Made by a program: the position numbers and the translations under genes | In this document: positions 48,776 through 60,675 of the stretch, piece by piece | Numbering within the stretch: position 1 is the stretch's first letter | Layout: each line of letters starts with the position of its first letter | NCBI GenBank assembly: GCA_958298945.1 | Contig: OY282610.1 | Span: forward strand, 31,260,167-31,324,166 | Direction: 5' to 3' | Source of the DNA: Atherix ibis | Taxonomy: Eukaryota > Arthropoda > Insecta > Diptera > Athericidae | DNA length: 64,000 nucleotides | The notes under the pieces: generated by a model | What the model was told of the DNA's origin: nothing | What the model saw: only the letters and a program-made list of their open reading frames with translations | Databases searched by the model: none

Positions 48776-50007
48776 TTGAGGGGTTGTCCGGGAAGTAATT
48801 TCGTTTTTTTTTTTTTTTAAATGAAAGACAATTTTCTTATAGTGAATTAATATTTTATACAATTAGATATTATCCACTCTGATCCAATATCCTTTGCCAT
48901 CTTTCTGGCAATAGCATGATTCCATGCTCATAAAATTTTTATTCTTTTCTGGCAAAAAAATGATACAAGTGATTTTTACCTCCTCATTTGAATTAAACGT
49001 TTTACCGTCTAAAATTTTTTGTAGATATTGGAACAAATGATAATCGGATGGTGCTAGGTTTGGAGAGTTTGGTGAGTATAGCAGTTTATCCTATGCAAGC
49101 TCTTAAAGTTTTAGCCGAATGGTCAAACTTGTATGTGCATTCGCATTATCCTGTTGGAATACTATACCTTCCTTAATGACAAATTCTGGCCTTTTTTCTT
49201 TAAGTGAATCATTCAGTTTATCTAACTGATGACAGTACACTTCAAAATTGATCGTTGTGTTGCTCCTTTGAAATCCTACCAAACTGATGTATAATGCATA
49301 ACATTTTTTTGATGAATATTGGCTTTCGAAGTACTTTGATCCGGTTCATCATCTTTTCATTGGTGTAGAAAACCTATTTCTTGTCCCCAGTAATGATATG
49401 TTTAAAAAATGGGTCATTTTCTTGGCGTTTGGGAAGCAAATCACAAACTTCGATGCGAAAACACAAATTTTTTTTCCGTAAGAAGATGAGGAACGCATAT
49501 GTCGAGCTTAGAGATTAAACCTAGTCGTTTCAAATGATCATGAATGGTCGAATTCGATAAATTTAATCTCTCAGTGATCTTACGAGTTGTTATTCGCCAG
49601 TTTGCATCAATTAACGGCTTTATTGTGTCTTCATCAGCTTCAACTGGCCTTCCAGAACGTGATGCATCTTCGAGATCAAAATTGCCGGATTGAAATTTTG
49701 CAAACCAATTTTGGCACTGGCACTCACTTATCACACCTTGTCCATATACATCGAATAATTTTTTTCTTGCTTGAACAGCATTTTTATCTTTTCTATATTA
49801 AAAAATTTTAATATGCCGAAAATGCGATTTTTCATTTTCCATATTTAAAAAAGTATCAACCAAAAGCTACTATGCAGAATCAAACGAATTTTTTCGCAAG
49901 TAAGCCTTGCTATATCAGCTATTAAAATAAATATGATTATGCGACTTAAGTATGAAGTTGGTTGTGAAAAAATATAATTAACTCCTCTGTTAGGAAACAA
50001 CGAAATT
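48776..50007 (-). mobile_element. Mellifera-type mariner, copy L
   Basis: Left end TTGAGGGGTTGTCCGGGAAG then TAATTTCG, after TA at 48774-48775. The right terminal repeat is truncated: it stops after CGAAATT where copy K continues to CCCAA. About 1.23 kb. Sister of copy K at 11247. Confidence 0.85.
48860..49842 (-). pseudogene. Mellifera-type transposase, copy L
   Basis: ATG at 49842 (MENEKSHFRHIKIF) then a TAA. The frame at 49441-49734 holds the helix-turn-helix: CQCQNWFAKFQSGNFDLEDA, SGRPVEADEDTIK, LNLSNSTIHDHLKRLG. The catalytic half downstream is broken by many indels; GDEK near 49380 and traces of the SPDLAPSDY region near 49060 can be followed in changing frames. It keeps the segment that copy K lost at 11956-11979. 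Inactive. Confidence 0.8.
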
Positions 50008-50564
50008 ACATTCCGCCAGTTCTATAGTAATAATTATTGCAATTAAGCTCCTTGAGATGTAGTCTACAATATTATGTTTATCCAATAAATCGGTAGTTTA
50101 ATAGCACTCATATTAAAGGATTAGAATGAATGAGACAATTAGAATGTTAGATATCAATAGTAGTAGCCCGGTGATAAAAGGATTTTCATTTAGAAACAAA
50201 TTATTGTAGAAAAATTGGTTATTCCAGCCAAAACAAATGCTATGATTTCTTATTATATATTTTATTCAAAATTTGTATAAAATTATTAAGAGAACTAGTA
50301 GAAGGAAAAATTCTTTAATACATAATTGAAAACGTTTTAATTTTAAGTCATCCCATATTATTTAATAAGCCACTTTTTATTAATAATGATGTTATTGTAT
50401 TTAGAGCCACCTATAACCAGAAAATCAAGACATCTTATCGTCATCGATAAAATAGGCTATTCACTATTTATATTTTTCACATAACTTAAACATTGAAGAT
50501 TTTAAGAAAATTCATTAAAATATGCATACTTCCAGTTAAATAAGAACATAAAAATGTGGAATTT

Positions 50565-51770
50565 TTTTGAAACAAATAAATTAAAATGCCCTGAGTTTTA
50601 ATCAAATGTTATTTAGTTTAAGTCCCGAACCTTTCAAGTGACTTCTTAATAAAAACCATTATCTGATCTCACAAAAATCATCACTTGAACCACAATGTCC
50701 TAATACAAAAAATGCCTAATACTCTCAAAAATCCTGTGCAATTAATAAAGACTTTTTGCATAATTTCGTTCCAACTTTTTGTAAGTTTAACTCACGGTAG
50801 ATCCGCACTATTGCCAATTCGCGATAGGTTCATACCCAAAAAAAAAAAAAAAAATTAAAACAGAAACTACGCATTTTTCCTTTTATTGTTAGTCAGAGTT
50901 CTTCCCCTTAAGGCATTATAAATGAGATCAAAATAATCCAAAAAAAAAAAAAAAAAAAGTTTTTTATTTGAATACCTTTATATTTGATTTTTTTTTCTCC
51001 CAGATACATAAAATATTTGTAAGATTTCCAATTCATTTTAAATATGGTATTTTTAGAAAATAAAATATAACATATCGCCATACAACACATATGTTCAAAT
51101 ATATTTAGCTCGTATTTATTTAACATGAAAATTGTTAAGAATATCGATGAATATCATCAATAATATCTTTAAACAATCTTTGACATTCTAGAAGGTATAC
51201 GTATAAAAGAAAATTACCTAAAAGCCTATACAACAAGGTTTGGTATATTTTTGATAAATTTTTGTAGATATTTGGGAACATGTGGAAAATGATTTGCATG
51301 AAAACAAATGAAGCCAATAAACATAAATCAGCATTGTCATGGTGATTTGTGTGTTTTCAAATAGGGTTAACTTTATTCAAAATACTTTATATTCAAAAGT
51401 CGCAAAGCCATCCAAAACATATAATATATTTTAGCTCACCTTATGTAATTTTAAATAGACTGACAATTTTTCTCAATGCGATTTATTCCTTATATCCAAT
51501 TCGAGATCATTTCACTTTCGAAAGTTATCTATTTGTGGGGCGGAAAAAAATACCAAATGAGGGTAGTTCATCAAATTTAGTAGTCTTTTAGTCAGTGGTT
51601 TACCTTTTTTTATGTTCTTTTGTTTTTTTTTTTGCTTTTTCATCATAAAATGACATATTAGCTTTGTAAGCAGTAGTCAAATTGATAGCCAAATATTGTA
51701 TTCCCACTAGAGAGAAAATTATTTTGTTGTACCATATTCTCTATTCTCTCTGGCTCTCTTGTTGAATTAT
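50565..51770. other. Intron, no gene seen
   Basis: AT-rich with two poly(A) runs near 50840 and 50940. No recognised coding similarity. Confidence 0.5.
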
Positions 51771-51779
51771 TTAATTTGA

Positions 51780-52100
51780 GGAGTTTGGCAAGAAAATCAT
51801 CAAATGATTGGTACAACTGGGGGTACACTTTGACTCTTTCATTATGCGTCTCTGGAGATTTTATCTCATTACAGCTGATTTCTAATGATAAAATTCACTT
51901 TTTCTTATGTCGTTGTCAATATCATCGATCCAACTTATCCTAGGGCATCCTCTTAGGAATTACTTTCGAAATAGACTTTTAGGTTTTCTCATCAGGAATT
52001 CTCATGAACGGTTCAGCCCATCATAGCCCCTAGGCGATGATACATATATTTTACCGTATCCTCATTGATAATTAATAATGGTAATTTCCGGTTGAATTTG
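51780..52100 (-). pseudogene. LINE reverse transcriptase C-terminal relic
   Basis: Read on the - strand, one frame gives GCPRISWIDDIDNDIRK, which matches the GRPRLRWIDDV..DIRKL motif at the end of RTE/CR1-like endonuclease-reverse transcriptases. Just before it, YMYHRLGAMMG fits QRLRWAGHVMRM. A single block with frame changes. Same clade as the relic at 39.5 kb, opposite strand. Confidence 0.5.
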
Positions 52101-52430
52101 ACCTATTCTGCTCCTTTCTTATTATAATATATGTTTTTGTTGATGGTTGTTTATAAACATTTCAGAAATGAATATAAATATCTATGGTAGAAAAAAGATA
52201 ATGTCCTATCGGAACAGGGTTTCATCAATTCTGGCAAAGTTCATGAAGAAAATTGCATGCGTTTTATATGATTCGTAGAATTTTTATTGTTTTTTTTTTT
52301 CTTTTTTTGGATCAAAATCATTTTTCCCACGACCGAATTTGAAAAAAAATATTTTCCATGCAAATAGGAAATATGCAAATAGGAAATTATCTTGTACAAT
52401 ATATAAAAAAAGGATGAAAATTCTCCCATT

Positions 52431-52504
52431 AATTATTTATTGACTGTAATAATCTTGTTGGCATTTTTTTATGGTAACAATATTATTGCAGTCAATAAAT
52501 AATT
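52431..52504. repeat. Fold-back hairpin, 34-bp arms, 130 bp before an exon
   Basis: Arms 52431-52464 and 52471-52504 are inverted copies with four mismatches around six T. It lies in the receptor intron shortly before the acceptor at 52632 and on the same transcript could form a long stem. Confidence 0.8.
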
Positions 52505-52632
52505 TTTTTTTTTAAGGAGTTTTTTTTTCAATGATAAGTAATAAATATTTTGATTATAATATAAATATAAATAAAAGTAATTTTACTATTTTATATTATA
52601 TTGTATCATGATTTTTGTTGTTGTTGTATCAG

Positions 52633-52796
52633 TTGACGCAGTTTACGCAATGGCACATGCTATAAATAATATTGTCAAGGTTGAATGCCGTGGTAAATTA
52701 TATCATGAGTGTGACCTTCTACAGCCAGCCCCATTAGGTCTTAATTTATTGAAGTATATTCATAATGTATCGTTCGTTGGTCGCCAAGGTACTGAG
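52633..52796 (+). CDS. mGluR: mGluR-family receptor exon, hinge/lobe 1
   Basis: 164 nt, acceptor TTGTTGTATCAG, donor GTTAGT (a weaker but valid GT). Completes the split Val and reads DAVYAMAHAINNIVKVECRG, then LYHECDLLQPAPLGLNLLKY, IHNVSFVGRQGTE. DAVYAMAHA is the helix that returns from lobe 2 to lobe 1 in mGluRs, and NVSFVGxxGxE is the strand before the cysteine-rich region. It is preceded by a 17-kb intron and followed by one of only 100 nt. An in-frame ATG at 52608 lies in the intron and is not used. Confidence 0.95.
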
Positions 52797-52896
52797 GTTA
52801 GTATAGTAAAATTCCCTTATGCCAAAGGCAGCCAAATAGAAAATAAAACTGACAAATCGAACAGAGTCCAAATCAATAAAAAATCATATTTTCCAG

Positions 52897-53003
52897 ATAC
52901 GCTTTAATAAGGATGGTGATGCGTATGGATTTTATAACATCTACCAATATCAGCAGCATGATAAAAAATACGATTACGTGCAAATAGGAACTTGGAAAGA
53001 AGG
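52897..53003 (+). CDS. mGluR: mGluR-family receptor exon, end of ligand-binding domain
   Basis: 107 nt, acceptor ATTTTCCAG, donor GTAAGT, phase 0 in and two bases out. Translates IRFNKDGDAYGFYNIYQYQQ, HDKKYDYVQIGTWKEG. This matches VRFDENGDAPGRYDIYQYQ and YVHVGTWHEG at the end of the mGluR Venus flytrap domain. The next expected exon (cysteine-rich domain, SVCSLPC motif) was not found before 64000. Confidence 0.95.
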
Positions 53004-53518
53004 GTAAGTAGATATAAATTTTACGATATAGTACCATAAAATATTTTTTTCTCTCTGTTGTTAAAGTTAATTACGTAAGAAATGATTGGAATTTTTTGTT
53101 TTGTTTTTAATATACAATATATGAATGTGAAAAAGTTCGTTTTTGTTCCAAAGATATTTTTTTTATTATATTTTTCTTTTCATGAATGTGAAAAAGTCCT
53201 TTTTATTATCAGTGAACTTGTATGAGTATTGTCAGTTAATCGTTTATTTCGTATTGTCAGAGTATGTACTATATTTTTATATCTGGCCATATAAATTTGT
53301 ATGTTTTGTAATGCATTGAAGATTGAATTATAAAAGTTAAAGTTAACACATTATTACCTGGATAAAAATATCGCTTTTGAACAAAAGAAATATTTTTTAA
53401 GCATCATCATAAAATTAAAAATGCTCATACTACTCTTTTACCAAAAGAAAAACACATAACAAATGTGTTGCAAAATATGATGTGTTAGCCAATGTCAAAA
53501 GAAATTGAATTCAAGATA

Positions 53519-54717
53519 CGAGGATCGTTCAATAAATCCTTAGAAAAAGATGGAAAAAAAGTGTTTTTTAGAAAAAAAAATTTTAATTTTCAAAATAATC
53601 TCCTTTTAGCTATATACACTTTTCCAACCGTTTTTCCAAAATTTTTATCCCGTTCAAAAAATAGGATGTCGGAAGTTCTGCAAAATACTCATCCGTTTGA
53701 TCAATGACGTCCTCGTTGGAAGTGAACCGTCGTCCGCCAAGCCATTTCTTCAGATTGGGGAAAAGAAAATTGTCACTCGGAGCCAAATCTGGTGAATAAG
53801 CTGCATGGAAACAGCGCAGGTGTGCACACGCGCATTTTCCTGATGCAAGAGGATTTTTTTCTTCTTCAGATGGGGGCGTTTCTCTTTGATTTCCTCGCTC
53901 AACCGTTGCAATAAGGACGCGTAATACGCTCCTGTTATTGTTTTTCCTTTTTCCAAGTAGTCGATAAAAATGATGCCCTGCGAATCCCAAAAGACCGTGG
54001 CCATCACCTTGCCGGCCGATGCAACAGTTTTTGCCTTCTTCGGAGCCCGTTCACCCTTGAAAATCCACTGTGATGACTGTCTCTTCGTTTCTGGAGTGTA
54101 GTAGTGCATCCAGGTTTCGTCACAGTGACATATCGACAAAGGAATTCGGCCAACATAGCCTCAGAGTCCACTAAACGATTGCGCTTATTCTCATCTGAGA
54201 GCAAACGCGGCACCCATCTTGCCGAAATTTTTTTCACAGACAATTTTTCATGCAAAATTGAAGCGACTGTACCTTGTGATATGCCCGTGGCCTCAACTAA
54301 TTCGCGCACTTTAATTCGCCGATCGTTCAAAATCAGATCGTGGATTTTGTCGATGATTTCAGGAGTAGACACCTCAACTGGGCGTCCTGAACGATGTTCA
54401 TCTTTTGTGGATGAACGGCCATGTTTAAATTCATTCACCCAATTGTAAACCGTCGCAAACACAGGTGCAGATGTGCCATGAACTGCATCCAACTCGGCTT
54501 TGATTTCTTTCGGGCTTAAGCCTTTCAAATGAAGATGTTTGATGACAGCCCTAAACTCGCTTTTTTCCATTGTTATGCACAAATAAAAGTCGTTAACTTC
54601 AATCGCCGATATAAATTGACCTACGCTATGGATCGATCTGAAATTTTGACAGCTTTCTTTACCGACACTACAAGTGAAATTTCTTGGATTTTCTAAGGAC
54701 TTATTGAACGACCCTCG
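53519..54717 (-). mobile_element. Mariner family 1, copy I
   Basis: TA on both sides (53517-53518 and 54718-54719). Left CGAGGATCGTTCAATAAA, right the intact inverse. About 1.2 kb owing to internal deletions, including about 30 bp of the 5' leader. Antisense to the receptor, in the intron after 53003. Confidence 0.93.
53600..54570 (-). pseudogene. Mariner transposase, copy I
   Basis: ATG at 54570. The helix-turn-helix and WVPRLL are open. A deletion then removes LFHRNP, and at the first catalytic motif one G is missing, exactly as in copy H. In the following frame (53750-54139) the second motif reads HQENAR: Asp to Glu. A deletion after CAVSM removes AKIVELRMELLQHP, changing frame again. The third motif reads SDNFLFP in 53610-53990. 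A TAG occurs near the C-terminus (KCI then stop). Inactive. Confidence 0.92.
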
Positions 54718-54721
54718 TACT

Positions 54722-55870
54722 GGATAACAGCAAAGGCTGTTTCATCATCATCTACGGCCGTATCCCTAAAAATTAGAATAGTATTTGTTATTAAGCTTTT
54801 GGAAAAAAAAGTATTCTATATAGAAACTTCTCAGTTCAGCCGATATATTCAGTATAAACTTTTGATCAGATATTACGACTGTACAGATTTCGACTTTAAA
54901 AATTTGTTTTATGTTGTCTTTTTTGACAAAAATTTATTTTGTTTCTATTTTGAAAAAAAAATGATGAGGGCAGTCTGATAAGTCAATGACAAATGAATGA
55001 AAGAACTACTTTATTTAACAAAAATTAGTTTGTCTTCTTTAAGCTTAATTTACATCGCCAAAAAATATTTTATCTTTTTCGATCGGTAAACTTCACCATG
55101 CATTAGTCCACCTTCTTTTATTATGATATGTCAAACTCTTTAAAATAATTCTTAGTTTTGACTATAACTTCGGAATTTATTTTAAAATTTAAAAAAAAGC
55201 GATGTTTTCGTATACAAAATAATTACTTATAAGGTACGTAAACTTAACGAAAATTGAATTGTTCAAGTCTTGATAATATTCAACCTGGAATTAAGATAAC
55301 AGTTCAAATATGCAAATTTTTTGTGTGTTTTTTCAATTTTTTTAGTAGGCAGTTTATATTTAAAAAAATATATATAAAAATTAATAGTTTTTATTGAATA
55401 AATTGAAAGACAGTTCAATTCATGAAAGCATTTAACTCAAATACGTCTATTTAAGGATACAAAGTTTCGTTGACAATTTATCATTATCGTATTTTTTTTT
55501 GTCATTTTATTTTTTCATTAATTTTTACCAGTTTAATTATATGAAATAAAAGAAGTATTTAAGTTAAAATTATTGCTGAGAGTAAGGCAATCCCTAAATT
55601 CTAATAGAGGATTTTTTTGTTTCAAAGAGAGTTCAGTATTTAAAATTGAATAAAAAGAGTTGTATGTAAGTTATGGTAAATATTTTTACTGTAGATTAAA
55701 AGATATTTGATACCATAATTATTTAAAGTAACAATAGACTGTCTACGAGGTTTTTTTCTGCGCGATAGTTCAAATTTTGAATGATGTTATTTTTCAGATC
55801 GGCATGTGTTGTCTAGTTTTTGCAATAAAATATTTGATATAACATAGAAAAATGTCTAAGAAGAAAGTTA
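54722..55870. other. Intron, no gene seen
   Basis: AT-rich without recognised features. Confidence 0.5.
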
Positions 55871-55892
55871 AAATGAACAATCTTGGCGGCCA

Positions 55893-56100
55893 GCTGACAT
55901 CAGCCTTTAAAGTTACTTGTTCCAATAACTCTCACCATTCTATTAAAAGGACATATTGTCCAAATGGATATCATCCACTCGCCATTGACAGATACCGTCA
56001 CACAAGCCTCAATTTTAAAGTGATATGGTCCGATGATGCTAAGCGACCAAAATCCACTCCAGACAGTAAGTTTTCCTGGATGCAAATGAATCTCTTAACT
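55893..56100 (-). pseudogene. DD41D transposase fragment
   Basis: On the - strand the frame 55900-56085 reads HPGKLTVWSGFWSLSIIGPY and then HFKIEACVTVSVNGEW, a close match to KLTVWCGFWSGGIIGPYFF...TVTVNGERY of the copy at 10617. Only this central block survives. Both the first and second catalytic motifs lie outside it and are not recognised. Confidence 0.65.
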
Positions 56101-56127
56101 TTTTATCCCCTAACCGACAATTGAGCT

Positions 56128-57880
56128 TGTTCAACTAGCTATTCAGGCAAAATTGGTGTTTATCGTTGAAGATGATTTTTTTCACTAAATTCGGGATCTT
56201 TTTCAAACTGCTCTATTATTAAATTGTGACTATAATAAACGTATGAGAATATTATCAAAAAGTAAATAATCATTTGTATTTACTTTGTTACCTTAAAAAA
56301 AGACTCCATTTGATTCAATACATATTATGATGCCAACAATTAACCCATACTTCCAAAAACTTTTTGGTATCACCATCAGCTCCTTCTTCTAATTTTCCTT
56401 TATTGCTTTAGTGGACTCAAAAATACTAAAAAGCGCAGCTAACTCTTAACATTGACTAACAAGTAATTGGTTATAATATTCGTAGCACCACCTTAAGAGC
56501 AAAAAAACTTTTTCATATCTTTTACGTGAACCTATTTAAAGAACAATTTACTATGTAAGTATCTATAATATAGTAATAAAAAAAAAATAATATAATTAAA
56601 TATGTAAGTTATAAGTCCTTTTTAAATTATGAACTTAATAATTTGATAGAATATTACGTCGAATTTTGTGCCATACATAATAAAAACATAATTTTATATA
56701 TTACGAGTATTATATTATTTCTGATAACAGATTAAACATTTAATTATCTAATATATTATAATTTAACCAAATGTGATTAATATTAAGATTTGCCTAGACT
56801 TAATTTATATATGAACAAAAGAAAATACACTTAATAAATATACAATTTCTTCTATTAAATTATTTTATTAATATAGAAATAAGTAAATGACCAGAAAGAG
56901 CTCAAGTCGTTATATTTATAGAAAGATGATTTTCTCATATATGAGTATATATTGTAGAAATATTATAACGTGAGATGAATTTTTGATAAATGTCCTTTCT
57001 AAACGAAGTAATTAACCGTTAATGATTTCATCTTATTAGTTGAAGAAAATTTATGATATTATTTTCAAGTGAAGAGATTATTTTTGTACAAAACTGAATG
57101 TACTAAATTTATTGGTTCGAAAAAACTAATAACCAACTTTGACACTACAGAAATGACATTTTTGCTTATACCATTATAGCCTTCGGAAAACTAAATAGAA
57201 AAAATTTCATTTGGATAAACTTATACGAAAGAACTTTGTTCATATTATGTGATTTCGAGTATGAACTTTCATCCCTCACACAAGTCAACACACCAAGGCA
57301 TCATATCCTTGCTGTATAATATTATTAAAACAAAGTTTCCAGATTCATATTGCCACACTACACTTGAGATTATATTAGGATGAAAAATATTTTGGTAACG
57401 AATTTGTACTTGGCTTCTACCGTATATGAACTTGTTATCTACTCGTAATATAAATAAATATTATAAGAGTAATAACGTTAATTTTCATTCTATGTGGAAC
57501 CAAATTCCTTTTTCTAAGTAAATTTTATATTTGAATATCTATAACATACTCATTCTAGAATAACCGCTCTGTTTAGTATATCTTGAAAGATTATTTAAAC
57601 AATTTTCTATTTGCACTTGTCAATGTATAAATACTATTGATTAAAAATAAGTAAAAGTTTAAGTAATTTTTTTGCTTGACAATTTAAAAATAAAATCATT
57701 TTATTTAAAAAAATATTTTCATTTCTAAAGAATTTCAAATAAACTAATACATACTTGGTATAAAAACTTTCATTAACAATAATATAAACACGTATAGAAA
57801 AGTAATGAGACTTGTTTTCTAACAATTTTCTTTTATTTTTATAAAAATGCTGGATTTTTGGCAAACTTTGAGTGTTTATT
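56128..57880. other. Intron, no gene seen
   Basis: AT-rich; no recognised coding similarity or repeats. Confidence 0.5.
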
Positions 57881-57907
57881 TTGAAAAATTCTTACAATAT
57901 ATTTTAT

Positions 57908-58920
57908 TCAAAGTATTGTCCATGGGAAGCCACTACTTTTTCTCATCTTTCTGGCAATATATGGATTCCGCGCCAAAAAAAACTGCTCCGGTTTTGAGGC
58001 CAAGAATGAATCGAGCCAATTTTTGATGCCCTGTTCTGAAGTGAAGCGTATTCCGGCGAGGGCGTTTTGCATGGATCTAAACAAATGGTAGTCAGACGGA
58101 GCAAGGTCTGGGCTATAAGGCGGGTGAGGCAAAACTTCCCAGCCACTGTTTTCTAAATAATTTTTAACCGGTCTTGCAACATGAGGCCGAGTGTTGTCAT
58201 GATGGAAAATTATGACTTCGTGTCTGGTCGCATATTCCGGGCGTTTTTCGGCCAATGCTCGCTTCAAACGGATTAATTGTGTTTGGTAGAGGTCGCCTGT
58301 GATCGTCTGGCCCGATTTCAATAGCTCATAATAGATCACACCCTTCTGATCCCACCAAATACAGAGCATTACTTGGTGCCATGGATATTTGGCTTTGGCG
58401 TTGATTTGGCTGGTTGGCCGGGCTTCACATACGATTTTTTGCGCTTTCGGTTGTCGTAATGAATCCTGTTTTCGTCGCCAGTAATGATTCGATTCAAAAA
58501 CGACTTCTTTTTCTGCCGTTCAAGCAGCATTTCGGACATGCAAAATCACCTTTCAACGTCTCTCGGCTTCAATTCATATGGGACCCAATTTCCTTGCTTT
58601 TGGATGAATCCTGCTGCTTTCAAACGTTTTGAAATGGCTGCTTGAGTGACTCCCAATGATTTTGCAATTTCTTCTTGAGTTCGACAACAGTCTTCGTCGA
58701 GTAATGCCTCCAAATCTTTATTTTCAAACTTTTTTGGCTGACCTGTCTTCCGTGTCAAAATCACCACTTCTGAACCGCACAAACCATTTCTCGCACGTTG
58801 AAATCGATGGAACATATTCAGGATAAGCTTCGGTGAGCAATCGCTGCACTTTTTTTTTAAATTAAAGAAGTAAATCAACACTTCCCGCAAATGGGACTTT
58901 TTTGGTACGAAATTCGACAT
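57908..58920 (-). pseudogene. Cecropia-type mariner transposase, copy M
   Basis: ATG at 58920 (MSNFVPKKSHLREVLIYFF). The helix-turn-helix region runs to KQGNWVPYELKPRDVER, where a TGA replaces an Arg codon (58546-58548). The frame then continues with LLERQKKKSFLNRI and the first catalytic motif GDENRIHYDN (Trp to Arg). A 1-bp loss before MLCIWWDQKG moves to the frame 57908-58369, with HHDNTRPHVA and SPDLAPSDYHLF. The C-terminus is frameshifted (GFPWTIL). The terminal repeats could not be placed. Three lesions, all catalytic Asp present. Confidence 0.85.
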
Positions 58921-58969
58921 TTTTGAAGCAAAAAAAAACTTTGTTGTTTGCACTATTTCGTTCAATGAC

Positions 58970-59875
58970 TAATCGAGAATGAATGACAGATGTTTAACCT
59001 CCAAAATGCCATATGAGTTATTATTAACACAAACCATTTGTAAAAATACACCCAATATATCATTATTAAGTAGTTCAAAGTAGGTGTTGTTTCCACTCTT
59101 CATAAAAGTAATGGGAGGCTTTAACCTTCTGCTCCTTTGGATGTTGTCAACGTTGCACAATGACGTCGTCTTAAGAATTTTTTGGTGAATAAATGGATGA
59201 AGAAAAACATCTTTCCTTATTTCTGGAAAAAAAAATTGTTGCTAGAGTTACCTTTGTGGCAACGGGCGTTGCCATCATCGTGGAACATCAAAATATCTGC
59301 AATATCCTATCTGAGACAAAGAACCCTTTTTCTGAGTCATTTAAGGACTTATATATAAAAACTACACTGACAAATATTTTTCATCAACGGTTAGACCTCA
59401 CAAGAGCTCTAACTCGTTACACATTATAATCAGATTTTGATAATAAAGTTCTCCCTGAGCAAAGATCATTATCCTTTTCGGCCATTAAAAAAAAATTCTT
59501 TATATTCCCAAACAACTTGTGCTCTTGATGTGATATTTTTTCCAGAGGCTCGCTGCAACTTTTCAAATTTGCAGATTTACCACACTTAACACTTTTCTTT
59601 CAAATTTCATTGTTTTATATTCCATAACACACCACAAAAATACAACTTAACTTATCACACTCTATAGGGCCACGTCATAACCGTAAAAGATTGAAACTTG
59701 TTCAGCATATCTAGGAAGGACTAACGTAGAAGTTATAAAAAGATCACTCTCAGTGATACCATTAGGTGTAATTTGAAGAAATTTTCTTTAACTAGTTCTA
59801 GTTAGGCTTATTAAATAAATATTCCGAGTAAATCTTTAAAAAAAAACACATCTGCCAGAAATTGCAAATTCACAA
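58970..59875. other. No recognised gene
   Basis: A 78-codon frame at 59193-59429 (MDEEKHLSLFLEKKIVARVT) is unassigned. Base composition is less AT-rich than usual in parts, suggesting further transposon relic that I cannot name. Confidence 0.4.
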
Positions 59876-59879
59876 CAAA

Positions 59880-60660
59880 AAATATTTTTGTACTTGTAAA
59901 TTTTTGTTTAAACTCTAACAAAAAATCTGGTGACAAGCGCCAGAAGCCAATTTTTTAGCGCCACTGCTATGAGGTTATATTGTGACATCATGTTACTTGT
60001 GGGCAGGCATTACCAGCTTCCCTAATGAAACTGGTCGGGAGCAATTAGACGTTGTTAAATTTGATGAAAAACATTAGTTTCCTTTAGCAAATTAAAGAGA
60101 GGACTTAGGAAAGGAATTGTTGGGTCTAGGAGCTCCACAATAGAAGAAGTCCTATTCAAAACGAAATTTTTGATTAAGCGACATTCAAATAAAATATGGG
60201 GAATGGTGAGTTGAACGCCAGAGGAATGCCATGATGTTCCAGAATCTTGGAAATACAAGGCAAAAGAGAAATTGGGCTATAAGAGAACCCAAGCTGTTGC
60301 TGGTTCCTCAACGATGGTATGGGAGTCAGTTATAATTTTATTATAGGAAGTATAGAGAGGAATTAACTTTAGCAGTTTTAAGTCTCAACTCGAGAAGGTT
60401 TGTCGTACTGGAGAAACGGGACTATTTCTTCCAGGCACAGATTCGTTCTCGTCTTAGTGTGGTGATTTCTTGTGAGTACCACACAGGCCGTCGCTTGAAC
60501 GTGCAGGTCGAAGATAGCATAGACTCATAAGCTACTCGTATAGACCGCTTTCTGTACCAATTTGCCCTTTCATCCTTGAAGCGCGAAATTGGCTTCATAT
60601 TCGAATAATGCGTGAAGGTACATTGTTTTTTTTTGAGGAGATTTTTGTTGATTGCCACAA
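59880..60660 (-). pseudogene. LINE ORF2 remnant (I/jockey-like), RT domain deleted
   Basis: On the - strand 60658-60422 reads ISRFKDERANWYR and RRPVWYSQEITTLRRERICAWKK, matching the linker after the endonuclease domain (ANW...RRPVPWWTPEL..LRRERRRAWK). After a gap the segment 60258-60055 reads VQLTIPHILFECRLIKNF and FNLLKETNVFHQI, matching the extreme C-terminus (HILFECP...FLKETNLY.KI). The reverse transcriptase core between them is missing, so a large internal deletion is inferred. The bases 60054-59880 would be the 3' UTR. Confidence 0.6.
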
Positions 60661-60675
60661 ATAGATTTAGATGTT

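Larger units (their letters stand above)
48596..50560. repeat. Dispersed repeat R, copy 2, split by mariner L
   Basis: The parts 48596-48775 and 50008-50560 together align to 21893-22640 in the same orientation. The mariner copy at 48776 interrupts it, so R is older than that insertion. A (TG)n run at 48628-48651 occupies a place where copy 1 has only a short TG-containing segment. Confidence 0.6.

Noticed and set aside
52608..52632. ATG at 52608 as the start of a gene covering the fifth receptor exon
   Set aside because: The first codons lie in the intron tract before a good CAG acceptor. The exon phase matches the previous exon exactly.
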